A DNA stretch of 64,000 bases, from NCBI RefSeq assembly GCF_002093975.1, contig NZ_KZ084334.1:64158-128157 (forward strand), in the 5' to 3' direction. The position numbers and the translations under genes were made by a program. The notes beneath the pieces are model-generated. The model was not told the origin of the DNA. It searched no databases and worked only from the letters and a program-made list of their open reading frames with translations. Numbering within the stretch: the first letter of the stretch is position 1; each line of letters begins with the position of its first letter. Source of the DNA: Thermoactinospora rubra (GTDB taxonomy: Bacteria > Actinomycetota > Actinomycetes > Streptosporangiales > Streptosporangiaceae). Shown piece after piece: positions 25,510 to 33,499 of the stretch.

Positions 25510-25722
25510 TCACCCGGCGCGCTTGTCCGCGTAGGGGGACCAGCCGCACTCCTCGCATACGGCGTACGCGCCGATGACGTAGGCGCCCGTGCCGGCGAAG
25601 GCGTAGATGGTGGCCGTGTCGAGGGTGCTCTTGAGACAGCGGGCGCACCACTCCTGGCGGATCTCGCCGAGACTGACCGTGATGTCGTCGTCGACGTCGT
25701 CGCTCTTCGGCTGGGGGATCAT
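25510..25722 (-). CDS. Small zinc-ribbon-like protein
   Basis: 70 residues. Two CxxC pairs (WCARCLK near 26-29 and VCEECGW near 55-58) are set to bind one zinc, separated by a small hydrophobic stretch (TIYAFAGTGAYVIGAY). ATG 25722 has GAAGGAG upstream. No enzymatic role evident. Confidence 0.65.
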   Translation of the reverse strand: MIPQPKSDDVDDDITVSLGEIRQEWCARCLKSTLDTATIYAFAGTGAYVIGAYAVCEECGWSPYADKRAG

Positions 25723-25962
25723 GCGGTCTCCTTCGCGGGTACGGCTGTCGCCTCGGCGAGGAACAGCCCGATCGGCCAGTGCCCTGTCCCAGCTTCTCCC
25801 CCTCGTATCGTCCGCGGCGGCGCCGGTGCAACAGCGAGATGACGTCGCCGCCGGTCAGGGGCCCGCGGGGGCTGCGGCGGACGCGCGGTAGGGCCTGCTC
25901 TACCGCCGACACGGTTGCTCGCCGGATTCTGGGCGGGGCCGCGGATCCGTAGCCTCGCGGCC

Positions 25963-26811
25963 ATGGATCTCATCGGCGCGGCCATCTGGGCCGTCTTCCT
26001 GATCGCACTGGTCGTCTCCGTCGTCGCCCGGGTCCGCGGGCGCACCACGCTGGGGTTCGACGTCCGCCGGCCGGGGCTCGGACTCGAGATCGGCTGCGGG
26101 TTATTGATCGTCACCGTCGCGATGTCCTTACTGTTCGCCGCGCTCGTCGCCGCGGGCGGCACCGAGGTCGTCTCGGTCACCGTACGCGGCGATGTGTTGT
26201 GGCACGGCTTCACCGCGTTCCTGAGCTGGGCCGTCCTGGAGGAGATCGTCAGCCGCATGGGGCTGCTGATCGCCCTGCTCGTCCTCACCGGCAGGCCCTG
26301 GGTCGCCCTGGCCGTCAGCTCGGCGCTCTTCGGCGCCATGCACCTGGCGGACGGGGACGGCAGCGTGCTGGGCGCGGTCAGCAGCACCGTGGGCGGGCTG
26401 ATGTACGGGCTCGCGCTGCTGCGGACCGGGCGGCTGTGGATGCCCATCGCCATGCACTTCGCGTGGAACTTCGTCCAGGGAACGCTGCTCGGCTACCCCG
26501 TCAGCGGCGAGCACCGCCTGGGCGTGCCCTTCCTGGCCGAACACGACGTGATCGGCGGCCTGCTGACCCTGCGCGACCACGGCCCCGACCTGCTCACCGG
26601 CGGCGCCTACGGGCCGGAGGCCGGCCCGCTGTCCCTCGCTGCCCGGTTCCTCATCATCGCCGGCGTGCTCTTCGCCACCCGGACGATCCAACGCCACCGC
26701 ACCCTGCTGCGCTCCGCCGCCCCCGCCCGCCGACGCGCCGGGCTGCCGTCAGCGGTGGCCGGAGGGCCTCCGTCGGGCGATCCAGATCGCCAGACCGGTG
26801 CGGTCGCGTAA
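25963..26811 (+). CDS. CPBP-family intramembrane glutamic endopeptidase (Abi family)
   Basis: 282 residues with about seven membrane helices. All CPBP motifs are present: Glu93-Glu94-x3-Arg98 (LEEIVSRMG), Phe123-x3-His127 (FGAMHL) and His165-x3-Asn169 (HFAWNF). Family members cleave membrane substrates, as in CAAX processing or bacteriocin self-immunity. The ATG at 25963 is preferred over a TTG at 25915, although the ribosome site is weak. The 3' end overlaps a LuxR remnant on the other strand. Confidence 0.85.
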   Translation: MDLIGAAIWAVFLIALVVSVVARVRGRTTLGFDVRRPGLGLEIGCGLLIVTVAMSLLFAALVAAGGTEVVSVTVRGDVLWHGFTAFLSWAVLEEIVSRMGLLIALLVLTGRPWVALAVSSALFGAMHLADGDGSVLGAVSSTVGGLMYGLALLRTGRLWMPIAMHFAWNFVQGTLLGYPVSGEHRLGVPFLAEHDVIGGLLTLRDHGPDLLTGGAYGPEAGPLSLAARFLIIAGVLFATRTIQRHRTLLRSAAPARRRAGLPSAVAGGPPSGDPDRQTGAVA

Positions 26812-26931
26812 GGACAGCTTGCGCAGGCAGCTGGAGATGTGGTTCTTCGCCGTGCCTTCCGTGATGTGCAGGCGACGGGCGATCTCCCGGTTGGAGGCGC
26901 GAGCGCCTGTGACCTTCCGATCCGTGAGATC
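26749..26931 (-). pseudogene. C-terminal remnant of a NarL/LuxR response regulator
   Basis: Only the helix-turn-helix end is left: LTDR, then SNREIARRLHITEGTAKNH and ISSCLRKLSLRDRTGLAIW to a stop. About five codons between LTDR and SNREI are missing, and there is no receiver domain or start. It overlaps the CPBP gene end by 63 bases. Confidence 0.7.
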
Positions 26932-26945
26932 CGAGCAGTGCGGGC

Positions 26946-27956
26946 TCAGCGGCTGCGGACCGCCGCCGAGTCGGGGTCGGCCATCAGGGAGGAGGAGTCG
27001 ACCGCCTCCAGGTCGGAGCCCTTGATCAGGCCCAGCGCCCGCAGCTGGTCGTTGTCCCAGCGCTCGTCCGGCGTGCCGCTGATGTACCAGCTGGAGCCGT
27101 TGTCGGCGACGATGAGCCCGTGCTTCTTCATGGCCTCGGCGATCACCCTGGCCTGCCGGGGCAGCCTGCTCGTGTCGAAGCCGGCCCGAAGCCGCAGCCG
27201 CAGGCCCATGGGCGGCAGGGCGGGGTCCGTGCTGCCGGAGGCGAAGTGGCGCGCCGGCCACACGTACTTCTTCTGGCTGCGCGGGACCGTCACGCGGATG
27301 GCGTGGTCGATGCGCCCGGCGGCGACCTCCTCGTAGCGGACCAGGCCGGGCGCGATGGGCAGTCCGGCCGCGTCGGCGGAGGTCCAGCCGGCGGGGCGCA
27401 GCTTGTTGGACTTCAGGTCGAACACCGCGCCCGACCCGGCCCGCCATCCCCCGTCCGGCCGGGGGTAGGCCGCGTAGAGCTCATACAGCTTGCAGGTTCC
27501 GGTGCCGACGACCAGGACGTGCCGGTCGCCGTCGCTGTTCGGTCCGCCTTCGATGCGCGCGTCGCGTGGAACGGGGTAGGGCCCCTTGTCGCTCTCGCCG
27601 GCGTACTCGAAGGAGACCGGGACCTTGGGCTGCCCGGGCTTGACGTAGGTGATCGGGATTCCGATGGGCCCGCCGTCCCACAGGCCCGCTCCGAAGTCGG
27701 CCTTGACCTTGCGGGTCGGGCCGACGCTCGAGATGTACGCCTGGCTGCCGGGGTGCCGGGGCAGCTTCGACACGTCCGCATGCCAGAAGCTGTCGGCCGG
27801 GGTGTTCGGGCAGCCGCCCAGCGGGACGCCGGCGGGCGCCGCAATCTGCCGCGTGGCGGACCGGGCGGACGCCGGCGGCGCGGTCAGGGCGCCTGCCGCC
27901 GCGGCCGACAGAGCGATGCCCACGACGGCTGCCGCGATCGGAGTGGATCTGGTCAT
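26946..27956 (-). CDS. Secreted conserved hypothetical protein
   Basis: 336 residues from ATG 27956. A signal peptide (STPIAAAVVGIALSAAAAGA) ends near SARS. The mature protein starts with PLGGCPNTPADSFWHADVSK and contains DGDRHVLVVGTGTCKLYELY and GLIVADNGSSWYISGTPDER, a pattern seen in secreted actinobacterial proteins without known activity. Two Cys may form a disulfide. Its ribosome site is weak. No operon partner. Confidence 0.7.
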   Translation of the reverse strand: MTRSTPIAAAVVGIALSAAAAGALTAPPASARSATRQIAAPAGVPLGGCPNTPADSFWHADVSKLPRHPGSQAYISSVGPTRKVKADFGAGLWDGGPIGIPITYVKPGQPKVPVSFEYAGESDKGPYPVPRDARIEGGPNSDGDRHVLVVGTGTCKLYELYAAYPRPDGGWRAGSGAVFDLKSNKLRPAGWTSADAAGLPIAPGLVRYEEVAAGRIDHAIRVTVPRSQKKYVWPARHFASGSTDPALPPMGLRLRLRAGFDTSRLPRQARVIAEAMKKHGLIVADNGSSWYISGTPDERWDNDQLRALGLIKGSDLEAVDSSSLMADPDSAAVRSR

Positions 27957-28064
27957 GGGACCGAGCCTGCCAAGGGCATGGAACCCCGGCAACCGTAGTG
28001 ACACAAGTGCTGTATGCCGGATTTACCGGATTTATGCGCTTTTATACGGTGGACTTGCGGCGTT

Positions 28065-29282
28065 TCATCCCTGCCGGGGCCGGCGCAGGAAGTCCGACAG
28101 GCCCTCCAGCAGCCGGTCGACGTCCGCGGTGTCGTTGTACGGGGCCAGGCCGGCACGCAGTCCGCCGCCGTCGCCCAGCCCGAGCCGGCGAGAGGCCTCC
28201 AGCGCGTAGAAGCTGCCGGACGGCGCGTCGACGCCGCGTTCCGCGAGGAAGCGGTAGGCGTCGTGGGTGCTGCGGCCTTCGATGGTCAGCAGCAGCGTGG
28301 GCGTGCGCTCGGCCGCCCGCGAGTGCACCGTGATCTGTTCCAGCTCGGCCAGCCCCTGCTCGATGCGCAGCCGCAGAGCGTCCTCGTGGGCCTCCAGCGC
28401 CGCGAACGCGGCCACGAGCCGCTCCCGGCGCGTGCCGCCCGCGAGCGGGCTCAGCCCGGCCAGGAAGTCGACGGCGGCACGGGTGCCCGCCAGGAACTCG
28501 TACGGCAGCGTGCCGTACTCGAAGCGCTCGGGCACGACGTTCGTCGCGGGCAGCAGCTTGTCCGGCCGGAGGGTTTCCAGCAGGTCGGGGCGGGCGGCGA
28601 GGACGCCCAGGTGGGGGCCGAGGAACTTGTACGGCGAGCAGGCGAAGAAGTCCGCGCCGAGCCGCGCGAGGTCGACGGAGGCGTGCGCGGTGTAGTGGAC
28701 CCCGTCGACGTAGAGCAGGGCCCCGGTCCGGTGGACCAGCCGGGCGATCTCGCCGATGGCCGGGCGGGTGCCGAGAAGGTTGGAGGCGGCGGTAACCGCG
28801 ACCAGGCGGGTGCGCTCGGACAGCACGGCCTCGATGGCCTCGGGAGGCAGTTCGGCCGTCGCGGGGTCGAAGTCGGCCCACCGGACCGTGGCGCCCGCCT
28901 GCGCCGCCGCCTGGACCCATGGCCGGATGTTGGCGTCGTGGTCCAGGCGGGTCACGACGACCTCGTCACCCGGCGCCCAGGTCTTGGCGAGGGTGCGGGA
29001 GAAGTCGTAGGCCAGCTGGGTGGCGCTGCGCCCGAAGACGATGCCGGAGGGGTCGGCGCCCAGCAGGTCCGCCATCGCCTGCCGGGCGCCGGTCACGGTG
29101 GCCTCGGCGTTGCGCTCTCCGAGCGTCACCGTGCCCCGGTTGGACAGCGGCCCGGCCAGGGCGTCGGCGATGGCCTCGATGACGGGCCGCGGCGTCTGGG
29201 TGCCGCCGGGCCCGTCGAAGTGGGCCGTACCGGCCTTCAGGGCGGGGAACTGCGCGCGGACGGCGGCGACGTCGTAGGTCAC
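28065..29282 (-). CDS. PLP-dependent class V aminotransferase / cysteine-desulfurase-like enzyme
   Basis: 405 residues from GTG 29282 with AAGGAG upstream. The fold-type I features are clear: FDGPGGTQTPRPV at the start, LLYVDGVHYTAH with the PLP-contacting Asp, and the Schiff-base Lys in FACSPYKFLGPHLG. The CsdA-like subgroup often acts on small amino acids in secondary metabolism or as desulfurase; I see no conserved catalytic Cys loop, so desulfurase activity is not assured. Monocistronic. Confidence 0.8.
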   Translation of the reverse strand: MTYDVAAVRAQFPALKAGTAHFDGPGGTQTPRPVIEAIADALAGPLSNRGTVTLGERNAEATVTGARQAMADLLGADPSGIVFGRSATQLAYDFSRTLAKTWAPGDEVVVTRLDHDANIRPWVQAAAQAGATVRWADFDPATAELPPEAIEAVLSERTRLVAVTAASNLLGTRPAIGEIARLVHRTGALLYVDGVHYTAHASVDLARLGADFFACSPYKFLGPHLGVLAARPDLLETLRPDKLLPATNVVPERFEYGTLPYEFLAGTRAAVDFLAGLSPLAGGTRRERLVAAFAALEAHEDALRLRIEQGLAELEQITVHSRAAERTPTLLLTIEGRSTHDAYRFLAERGVDAPSGSFYALEASRRLGLGDGGGLRAGLAPYNDTADVDRLLEGLSDFLRRPRQG

Positions 29283-29383
29283 GAGGACTCCTTGCACGAG
29301 AGGTGAGGCGGCCGGGCCGGCGAGCGCCTCGGAGTGCTCACGATCTCATCGTTGTGGGCCCCACCCGAAGCGGTCAAATGCCG

Positions 29384-29455
29384 TCAGTTCTTGATCCCGG
29401 TCAGCGTGACCCCTTCGATGAGGTAGCGCTGCAGGAAGGAGGACTGTGCGATGAG
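29384..29455 (-). pseudogene. C-terminal tail of a sugar ABC-transporter permease
   Basis: The last 24 codons read LIAQSSFLQRYLIEGVTLTG then IKN and stop, the typical end of a MalG-type permease (compare FQRQIIAGVRITGLK of the intact permease at 35974). Nothing of the rest remains. It lies just beyond the terminator of the M23 gene. Confidence 0.55.
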
Positions 29456-29467
29456 TGGAGGCGGCAT

Positions 29468-29507
29468 GCCCTCGTGCGGGGGCAGGACGGAGCCCGCGCA
29501 CGAGGGC
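29468..29507 (-). terminator. Terminator of the esterase-M23 operon
   Basis: 10-bp arms GCCCTCGTGC/GCACGAGGGC extended by GGG/CCC with one bulge; lies 11 bases after the M23 stop. Confidence 0.65.
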
Positions 29508-29517
29508 CGTCCCGGTC

Positions 29518-30336
29518 TCAGCAGTTGGGGATCACGGTCCCGTTGTTGTCGCGGGCCTCGTCGTTGCCCCAGCGGCTGAGGTAGTAGGCCGAGACGTAGG
29601 CGCCCCAGCCGTTCTTGCCCGGGTAGACGATGTCGAGATCGGTCTTGAGCCACCAGTGGTTGTAGTTGCCCTGGCCGTCGCGGATCTCCTGGCCCCAGAC
29701 CTTGCAGAAGACGTAGTTGGTGCCCGCCTTCAGCACGCCCTGCGCGTCACCGGTGTTGGGACCCGCGTAGCCGGTGGCGTCGGCGAAGGTGTCGACCCAG
29801 TACTTCGCCGGACCGCCGCATCCGTTGTCGCTGGTCAGGTAGCGCTGGTTGTAGTACGGCGGGTACGGCGCGAGCGAGCCGCCGTTGATGACGATCGTCT
29901 GGCCGACGCCGTTGTAGAGCTGCTCGTAGTGGATGTGCGGCCCGCTGGACGCGCCGGTCGAGCCGGTGATCCCGATCTGCTGCCCCTGCGCGACCCAGAC
30001 GCCGTGCCCGACCGAGAAGGAGGCGAGGTGGAAGTAGTAGGTCTTCCAGCCGCCGCCGTGGTCGATCACGATGTAGTTGCCCGCGCCGCCCGCCTCCCAG
30101 TAGCGGTAGGCGGTTCCGGCGGCCGAGGCGAGCACGGGGGTGCCGCCGGTCGCCCCGCCGTCCGACCTGACGAAGTCGAGGGCGAGGCGGACTTCGGCGG
30201 AGTGGTGGCTGTAGGTCCAGGTCTGCCCGCACGGGAAGGGCGCCTTGAACACGGGCGCCGCGTGGGCGGGTAAGGCGATGAGAAAGCTCGCCAGCAGCAG
30301 GAGTGTGGCGGTGAGGGTACGGGTGACGATACGCAT
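29518..30336 (-). CDS. Secreted M23-family peptidoglycan endopeptidase
   Basis: 272 residues with a signal peptide ending at about ALPAHA. The LytM/M23 zinc site is present: His44/45 and Asp54 (YSHHSAEVRLALDF) and the HxH of GPHIHYE (His134, His136). M23 enzymes cut peptide cross-links in peptidoglycan. A C-terminal extension (about 160-272) with conserved Cys/Trp (YLTSDNGCGG, NHWWLKTDLDIVYPGKNG) may bind the wall. It starts 9 bases after the serine hydrolase stop, with TAGGAGG spanning that stop, so the two form one operon. That operon carries the LacI box of the arabinan locus. Confidence 0.85.
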   Translation of the reverse strand: MRIVTRTLTATLLLLASFLIALPAHAAPVFKAPFPCGQTWTYSHHSAEVRLALDFVRSDGGATGGTPVLASAAGTAYRYWEAGGAGNYIVIDHGGGWKTYYFHLASFSVGHGVWVAQGQQIGITGSTGASSGPHIHYEQLYNGVGQTIVINGGSLAPYPPYYNQRYLTSDNGCGGPAKYWVDTFADATGYAGPNTGDAQGVLKAGTNYVFCKVWGQEIRDGQGNYNHWWLKTDLDIVYPGKNGWGAYVSAYYLSRWGNDEARDNNGTVIPNC

Positions 30337-30345
30337 CGGGGCCTC

Positions 30346-31230
30346 CTACGCCGGCAGCCAGGGGAACTCGTCGAGTCGGTCGCGCACCTGCGCGGGCAGC
30401 GCGGGCTCGACCAGAGAGCGGATCCGGGCGACTTCGGCGCGCGCCCGGTCCGGGTCGCCGTTGAACAACTCGTAGGGAGTCGGGATCGGCAACGGCAGCG
30501 GCGGGCCGTGCGGTACGCGGGGCGGCTGCTGGATCAGCAGGTCGCCGCCGCCGGTCACCGCGTCGGGGTCGATGTCGTAGGCGTGGTCGCCCATGAAGTA
30601 GCCGGCGATCCCGTTGGCGAAGCCCAGCAGGTTGGTGATCGGGTTCTCGGAGTGGCAGATGCCGTCGTTCCTGTTGCAGATCTCCATCACGCGCAGCGAG
30701 CCGAAGCCGCGCGAGCCGCGCATGGTGATGCCGGGGACGACGGTGGGCAGGTTGCTCTCGATCCCGCCCGGCCCGCCGCCTGCGCCCGGGCGGCGCGGGT
30801 CGCCGTACAGCACGCCGTTGAGCTGGGCGTGCGGGATGCCGGCCGAGCCGGACAGGGCGTGCAGGACGTCTCCGGCGACGATCGCGCCCTGGGAGTAGCC
30901 GGAGATCGTGATGTGGCTGCCCGGGCAGGCGGCGTGGAAGTCGCGGACCGCGCGGTCGAGCTTGGCGACGCCCTCGGCGACGGATTCGTCCATGGAGACC
31001 GGGTCGCCGGGGTAGGGCGCGATGGACGCCGAATAGCGGATCTTGGTGAAGCTCACGCCAGGCGGGAGTGTGGCGTTGCTCGCGTCGTAGACCCTGGCCT
31101 CAGGATCGAGGTGGCCGCCGACCTCGAAGATCATCTTGGTGGCGCACGTCTGCGCGCCGGCCGGTGCCGGTAAGCCGGCGACCGTCATGGCCGCCATGAC
31201 GGCGGCTAAGGCTGCCCTGCCCGCTCTCAT
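30346..31230 (-). CDS. Secreted cutinase/PE-PPE-like serine hydrolase, candidate mycolyl esterase
   Basis: 294 residues with a signal peptide to about AGAQT. The alpha/beta hydrolase triad is Ser113 (ISGYSQGA), Asp189 (NRNDGICHS) and His216 (GDHAYDID). The flanking text (VLYGDPRRPGAG, SMDESVAEGVAKL) matches the PE-PPE/cutinase group that includes mycobacterial and phage LysB-type lipid esterases. Known members cleave lipid esters; action on mycolate esters is my inference from co-regulation with D-arabinan genes. ATG 31230 has GGAGG upstream. Upstream lie a TATAGT box, the shared LacI operator and a TetR-like site. Confidence 0.75.
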   Translation of the reverse strand: MRAGRAALAAVMAAMTVAGLPAPAGAQTCATKMIFEVGGHLDPEARVYDASNATLPPGVSFTKIRYSASIAPYPGDPVSMDESVAEGVAKLDRAVRDFHAACPGSHITISGYSQGAIVAGDVLHALSGSAGIPHAQLNGVLYGDPRRPGAGGGPGGIESNLPTVVPGITMRGSRGFGSLRVMEICNRNDGICHSENPITNLLGFANGIAGYFMGDHAYDIDPDAVTGGGDLLIQQPPRVPHGPPLPLPIPTPYELFNGDPDRARAEVARIRSLVEPALPAQVRDRLDEFPWLPA

Positions 31231-31246
31231 GATGCCTCCATCCGAG

Positions 31247-31273
31247 GAGAAATCGATTGCTGAGCTGACTATA
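31247..31273 (-). promoter_or_regulatory. LacI operator and -10 box of the esterase-M23 operon
   Basis: GAGAAATCGATTGCTGA (31247-31263) is identical over 17 bases to the site before GH172 at 41295. The minus-strand -10 TATAGT lies at 31273-31268, so the operator covers the transcription start. Confidence 0.75.
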
Positions 31274-31295
31274 GAGCGGGCCTACTATCGCGTAC

Positions 31296-31311
31296 AGTCA
31301 TGTACGTAAAT
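31296..31311. promoter_or_regulatory. TetR-type site upstream of the esterase operon
   Basis: AGTCATGTACGTAAAT matches the palindrome at 33515 in 13 of 16 positions, sharing TCATGTAC. It lies upstream of the esterase -10 box and after the tetR gene end. Confidence 0.45.
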
Positions 31312-31368
31312 TGGTCCTGTCAATGCCTCGGTCTGATGCCCGCCGGATCCTCGGCTAAGGAAACAGGC

Positions 31369-31992
31369 TTAGGGAAACAGCCGCCTGGCCAGCCCGGCCA
31401 GGGGCTCCTCCAGGGCGGTCAGCCCGTCGACGTCGCCCGCCACCAGCTTGGCCGTGACGAGCTGGGCCGCCGCCGCCACGAGCGCCAGGCACGCGAAGCG
31501 CTGCTCGTCGGTGGTGGCGTCGAAGAGCGCGGCGATCGCGTCGGCGAAGCGCTCCTGGTTGTGGGTACGGCGGGCCATCGCCTCCGGCCCCGCCGCGTAG
31601 ACCTCGACGAGGAAGAGCCGGGCCAGCGCGGGCTCGGCGGCCAGGGCGTGGAGGTAGAGCCGCAGGAGCGCGCGGAAACGCTCGTGCGGGTCGCCGCCCC
31701 GGTCCGCCCCCTCGTCGCGCGCGGCCTCCAGCAGGCTCGTCAGGAGCTCCATCGCCTCGTCCAGGCCCTGGACGAAGCAGTCCTGCTTGGAAGAGAACTG
31801 CTGGTAGAAGGTCTCCCGCGAGACGCCGGCCCGGCGCACGATGTCGGTGACGGAGGTGCCGACGTAGCCGCGCTCCATCATCGACTCGCGCATGGCCTTC
31901 AGCATGCGTGCCCGCTGGGAGGCCACGACCTGCTCGCGGGTGAGGTGGTGACGCCCGCTGGGCAGCGAGCGGCCGGTGGCGGTCTCAGCCAC
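31369..31992 (-). CDS. TetR-family regulator
   Basis: 207 residues. The HTH is at about 28-72 (MERGYVGTSVTDIVRRAGVS, RETFYQQFSSKQDCF), followed by a helical ligand domain. It is the third gene of an operon with an SDR and an AhpD-like protein, overlapping the latter by 8 bases. A TCATGTAC palindrome before the SDR gene is the likely autoregulatory site. Confidence 0.85.
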   Translation of the reverse strand: MAETATGRSLPSGRHHLTREQVVASQRARMLKAMRESMMERGYVGTSVTDIVRRAGVSRETFYQQFSSKQDCFVQGLDEAMELLTSLLEAARDEGADRGGDPHERFRALLRLYLHALAAEPALARLFLVEVYAAGPEAMARRTHNQERFADAIAALFDATTDEQRFACLALVAAAAQLVTAKLVAGDVDGLTALEEPLAGLARRLFP

Positions 31993-32665
31993 GGCCGGGC
32001 CTGCGGGGACGGTCGGTCTGGACGCGCAGCGTCCTGATCGTCGTCGCGAGCATCTCGTAGTGTCCCACCAGCGTCACCAGTTCCATGGTGCGGACCTCGC
32101 CGAGGGCCGCACGTAGATCCTCCCACGTCCGGTCGTCGAGGTCGCGCCGCTCGTGGAGCTGGTCGACGGCGAGGAGGACGAGCCGCTCGCGCGCCGCCCA
32201 GCCGGGCGCCTGCGGGCCCTCGCGCACCCGTGAGGGGTCGCCGACGCCGGCGCGCAGCGCCAGCCGCCGATGGTGCTCGAACTCGTAGTCGCACCCGCAC
32301 AGATGCGCGACACGGAGGATGGCCAGCTCGGTGAGGCGGCGGGGAAGCCTGCCGCCCGGCATGAGCCGGCCGGCGAACAGCAGCCAGCCCCAGAACAGCC
32401 GCCGGTGGCGGCCGAGCGTCAGGAACAGGTTCGGCGGGCCGGTGCCGGCGACGCGCCCGGCCGCCGCGCTGAACAGCCAGACGGGCCAGCCGACCTCGCG
32501 CCGCCGTCCCGGCGCGATCCGCGGCCCCGCCGACGCGCCCCCGGCGTCACCGCCGTTCCCGGTTTCACCGCCGTTCCCGGTTTCACCGACGTTCCCGGTT
32601 TCACCGACGTTCCCGGTTTCACCGACGTTCCCGGTTTCACCGCCGTTTCCGGCCTGCCCTGTCAC
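31985..32665 (-). CDS. Carboxymuconolactone decarboxylase/AhpD-like protein with N-terminal hexapeptide repeat
   Basis: 226 residues from GTG 32665, whose start overlaps the SDR stop (GTGA). Residues from about 5 to 38 are tandem Gly-Glu-Thr-Gly-Asn-Gly/Val repeats encoded by an 18-bp minisatellite. The remainder is an AhpD-type helical domain (LTELAILRVAHLCGCDYEFE then HHRRLALRAG), with the CxC and downstream His of alkylhydroperoxidase-like proteins. Such proteins act as peroxidase helpers or decarboxylases. The repeat tail is unusual for the family. Confidence 0.75.
   Translation of the reverse strand: MTGQAGNGGETGNVGETGNVGETGNVGETGNGGETGNGGDAGGASAGPRIAPGRRREVGWPVWLFSAAAGRVAGTGPPNLFLTLGRHRRLFWGWLLFAGRLMPGGRLPRRLTELAILRVAHLCGCDYEFEHHRRLALRAGVGDPSRVREGPQAPGWAARERLVLLAVDQLHERRDLDDRTWEDLRAALGEVRTMELVTLVGHYEMLATTIRTLRVQTDRPRRPGRG
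32551..32652. repeat. 18-bp tandem repeat (5.7 copies) inside the AhpD-like gene
   Basis: Unit CGMCGTTCCCGGTTTCAC repeated at 32551, 32569, 32587, 32605 and 32623 with a partial copy to 32652. The period is a multiple of three, so copy-number change would keep the frame. Confidence 0.9.
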
Positions 32666-33489
32666 CGGGGCTCCAGCGCGCGCGTCAGCAGGTCGTTCAT
32701 GGCCCGCATGATCACCACGTAGACCGGCGGGCAGAACCGTTCCGCCCAGTGCAGCAGCCGTACCCGGGTCGAGGTGTGGACGAGATAGCGGTCGCGCGCC
32801 ACTCCGCGCAGGATCGCTCGCGCCGCCTCCTCCGGCGTCGCGGCGCTCTTGCGGAAAAGCTCCTGGAGCCGCCTGAACGCCGGGCTGTAGCGGTCGACGC
32901 CGGCGATCTCCACGGTCTCGGTCAGCGGCGTGTCCACCGCGCCGGGACAGACCAGCGTCACCCGGATGCCGTGGCGGCGCAGGTCGAACCTGAGCACCTC
33001 GGACACCCCGCGCAGGCCGTACTTGGCCGCGCTGTAGGCGGCGTGCCAGGGCAGCCCCACCAGCCCGGCCGCCGAGGAGACGTTGACCAGGTGCCCGCCC
33101 CTCCCCGCCGCGATCATGGCGGGCACGAAGCACTCGATGACGTGGATCGGCCCCATCAGGTTGACCTCGACCATGGCACGCCACTGGTCGTGCCGCAGGT
33201 TCTGGACGGTCCCCCAGGTGGAGATGCCCGCGATGTTCATCACGACGTCCATGGGCCCGGCCACGGCGTGGATCTCCTCGGCCAGCCCCCGCACCTGGGC
33301 GAGGTCGGAGACGTCGGCGGTCTTCGCGAGCAGCGCTCCGGCCTCGGAGGCGACGCTCGCCAGCCCGCCGGCGTCGCGGTCGGTGAGGTACAGCTCGGCC
33401 CCCGCGCGGGCGGCCAGCAGGGCGGTGGCGCGGCCGATGCCGCTGGCCGCGCCGGTGATGAGCACGCGGCGGCCATGGAGGGTGGTCAT
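32662..33489 (-). CDS. Short-chain dehydrogenase/reductase
   Basis: 275 residues from ATG 33489. Complete classical SDR: cofactor motif TGAASGIGRA (about 13-22), NIAG, catalytic Ser in NVSSAAG and YSAAK (Tyr-x3-Lys), then CPGAVDTPL. An oxidoreductase for alcohols, ketones or lipids; the C-terminal extension (LLHWAERFCPPVYVVIMRAM) is like that of actinobacterial lipid/steroid SDRs. A start at 33516 is less likely because it falls within the operator palindrome. First gene of the SDR-AhpD-TetR operon. Confidence 0.85.
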   Translation of the reverse strand: MTTLHGRRVLITGAASGIGRATALLAARAGAELYLTDRDAGGLASVASEAGALLAKTADVSDLAQVRGLAEEIHAVAGPMDVVMNIAGISTWGTVQNLRHDQWRAMVEVNLMGPIHVIECFVPAMIAAGRGGHLVNVSSAAGLVGLPWHAAYSAAKYGLRGVSEVLRFDLRRHGIRVTLVCPGAVDTPLTETVEIAGVDRYSPAFRRLQELFRKSAATPEEAARAILRGVARDRYLVHTSTRVRLLHWAERFCPPVYVVIMRAMNDLLTRALEPR

Positions 33490-33499
33490 GCCCTCGACG

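Noticed and set aside
32551..32652. Tandem repeat as a CRISPR array
   Set aside because: Units are directly adjacent without spacers and are in frame within a coding gene.
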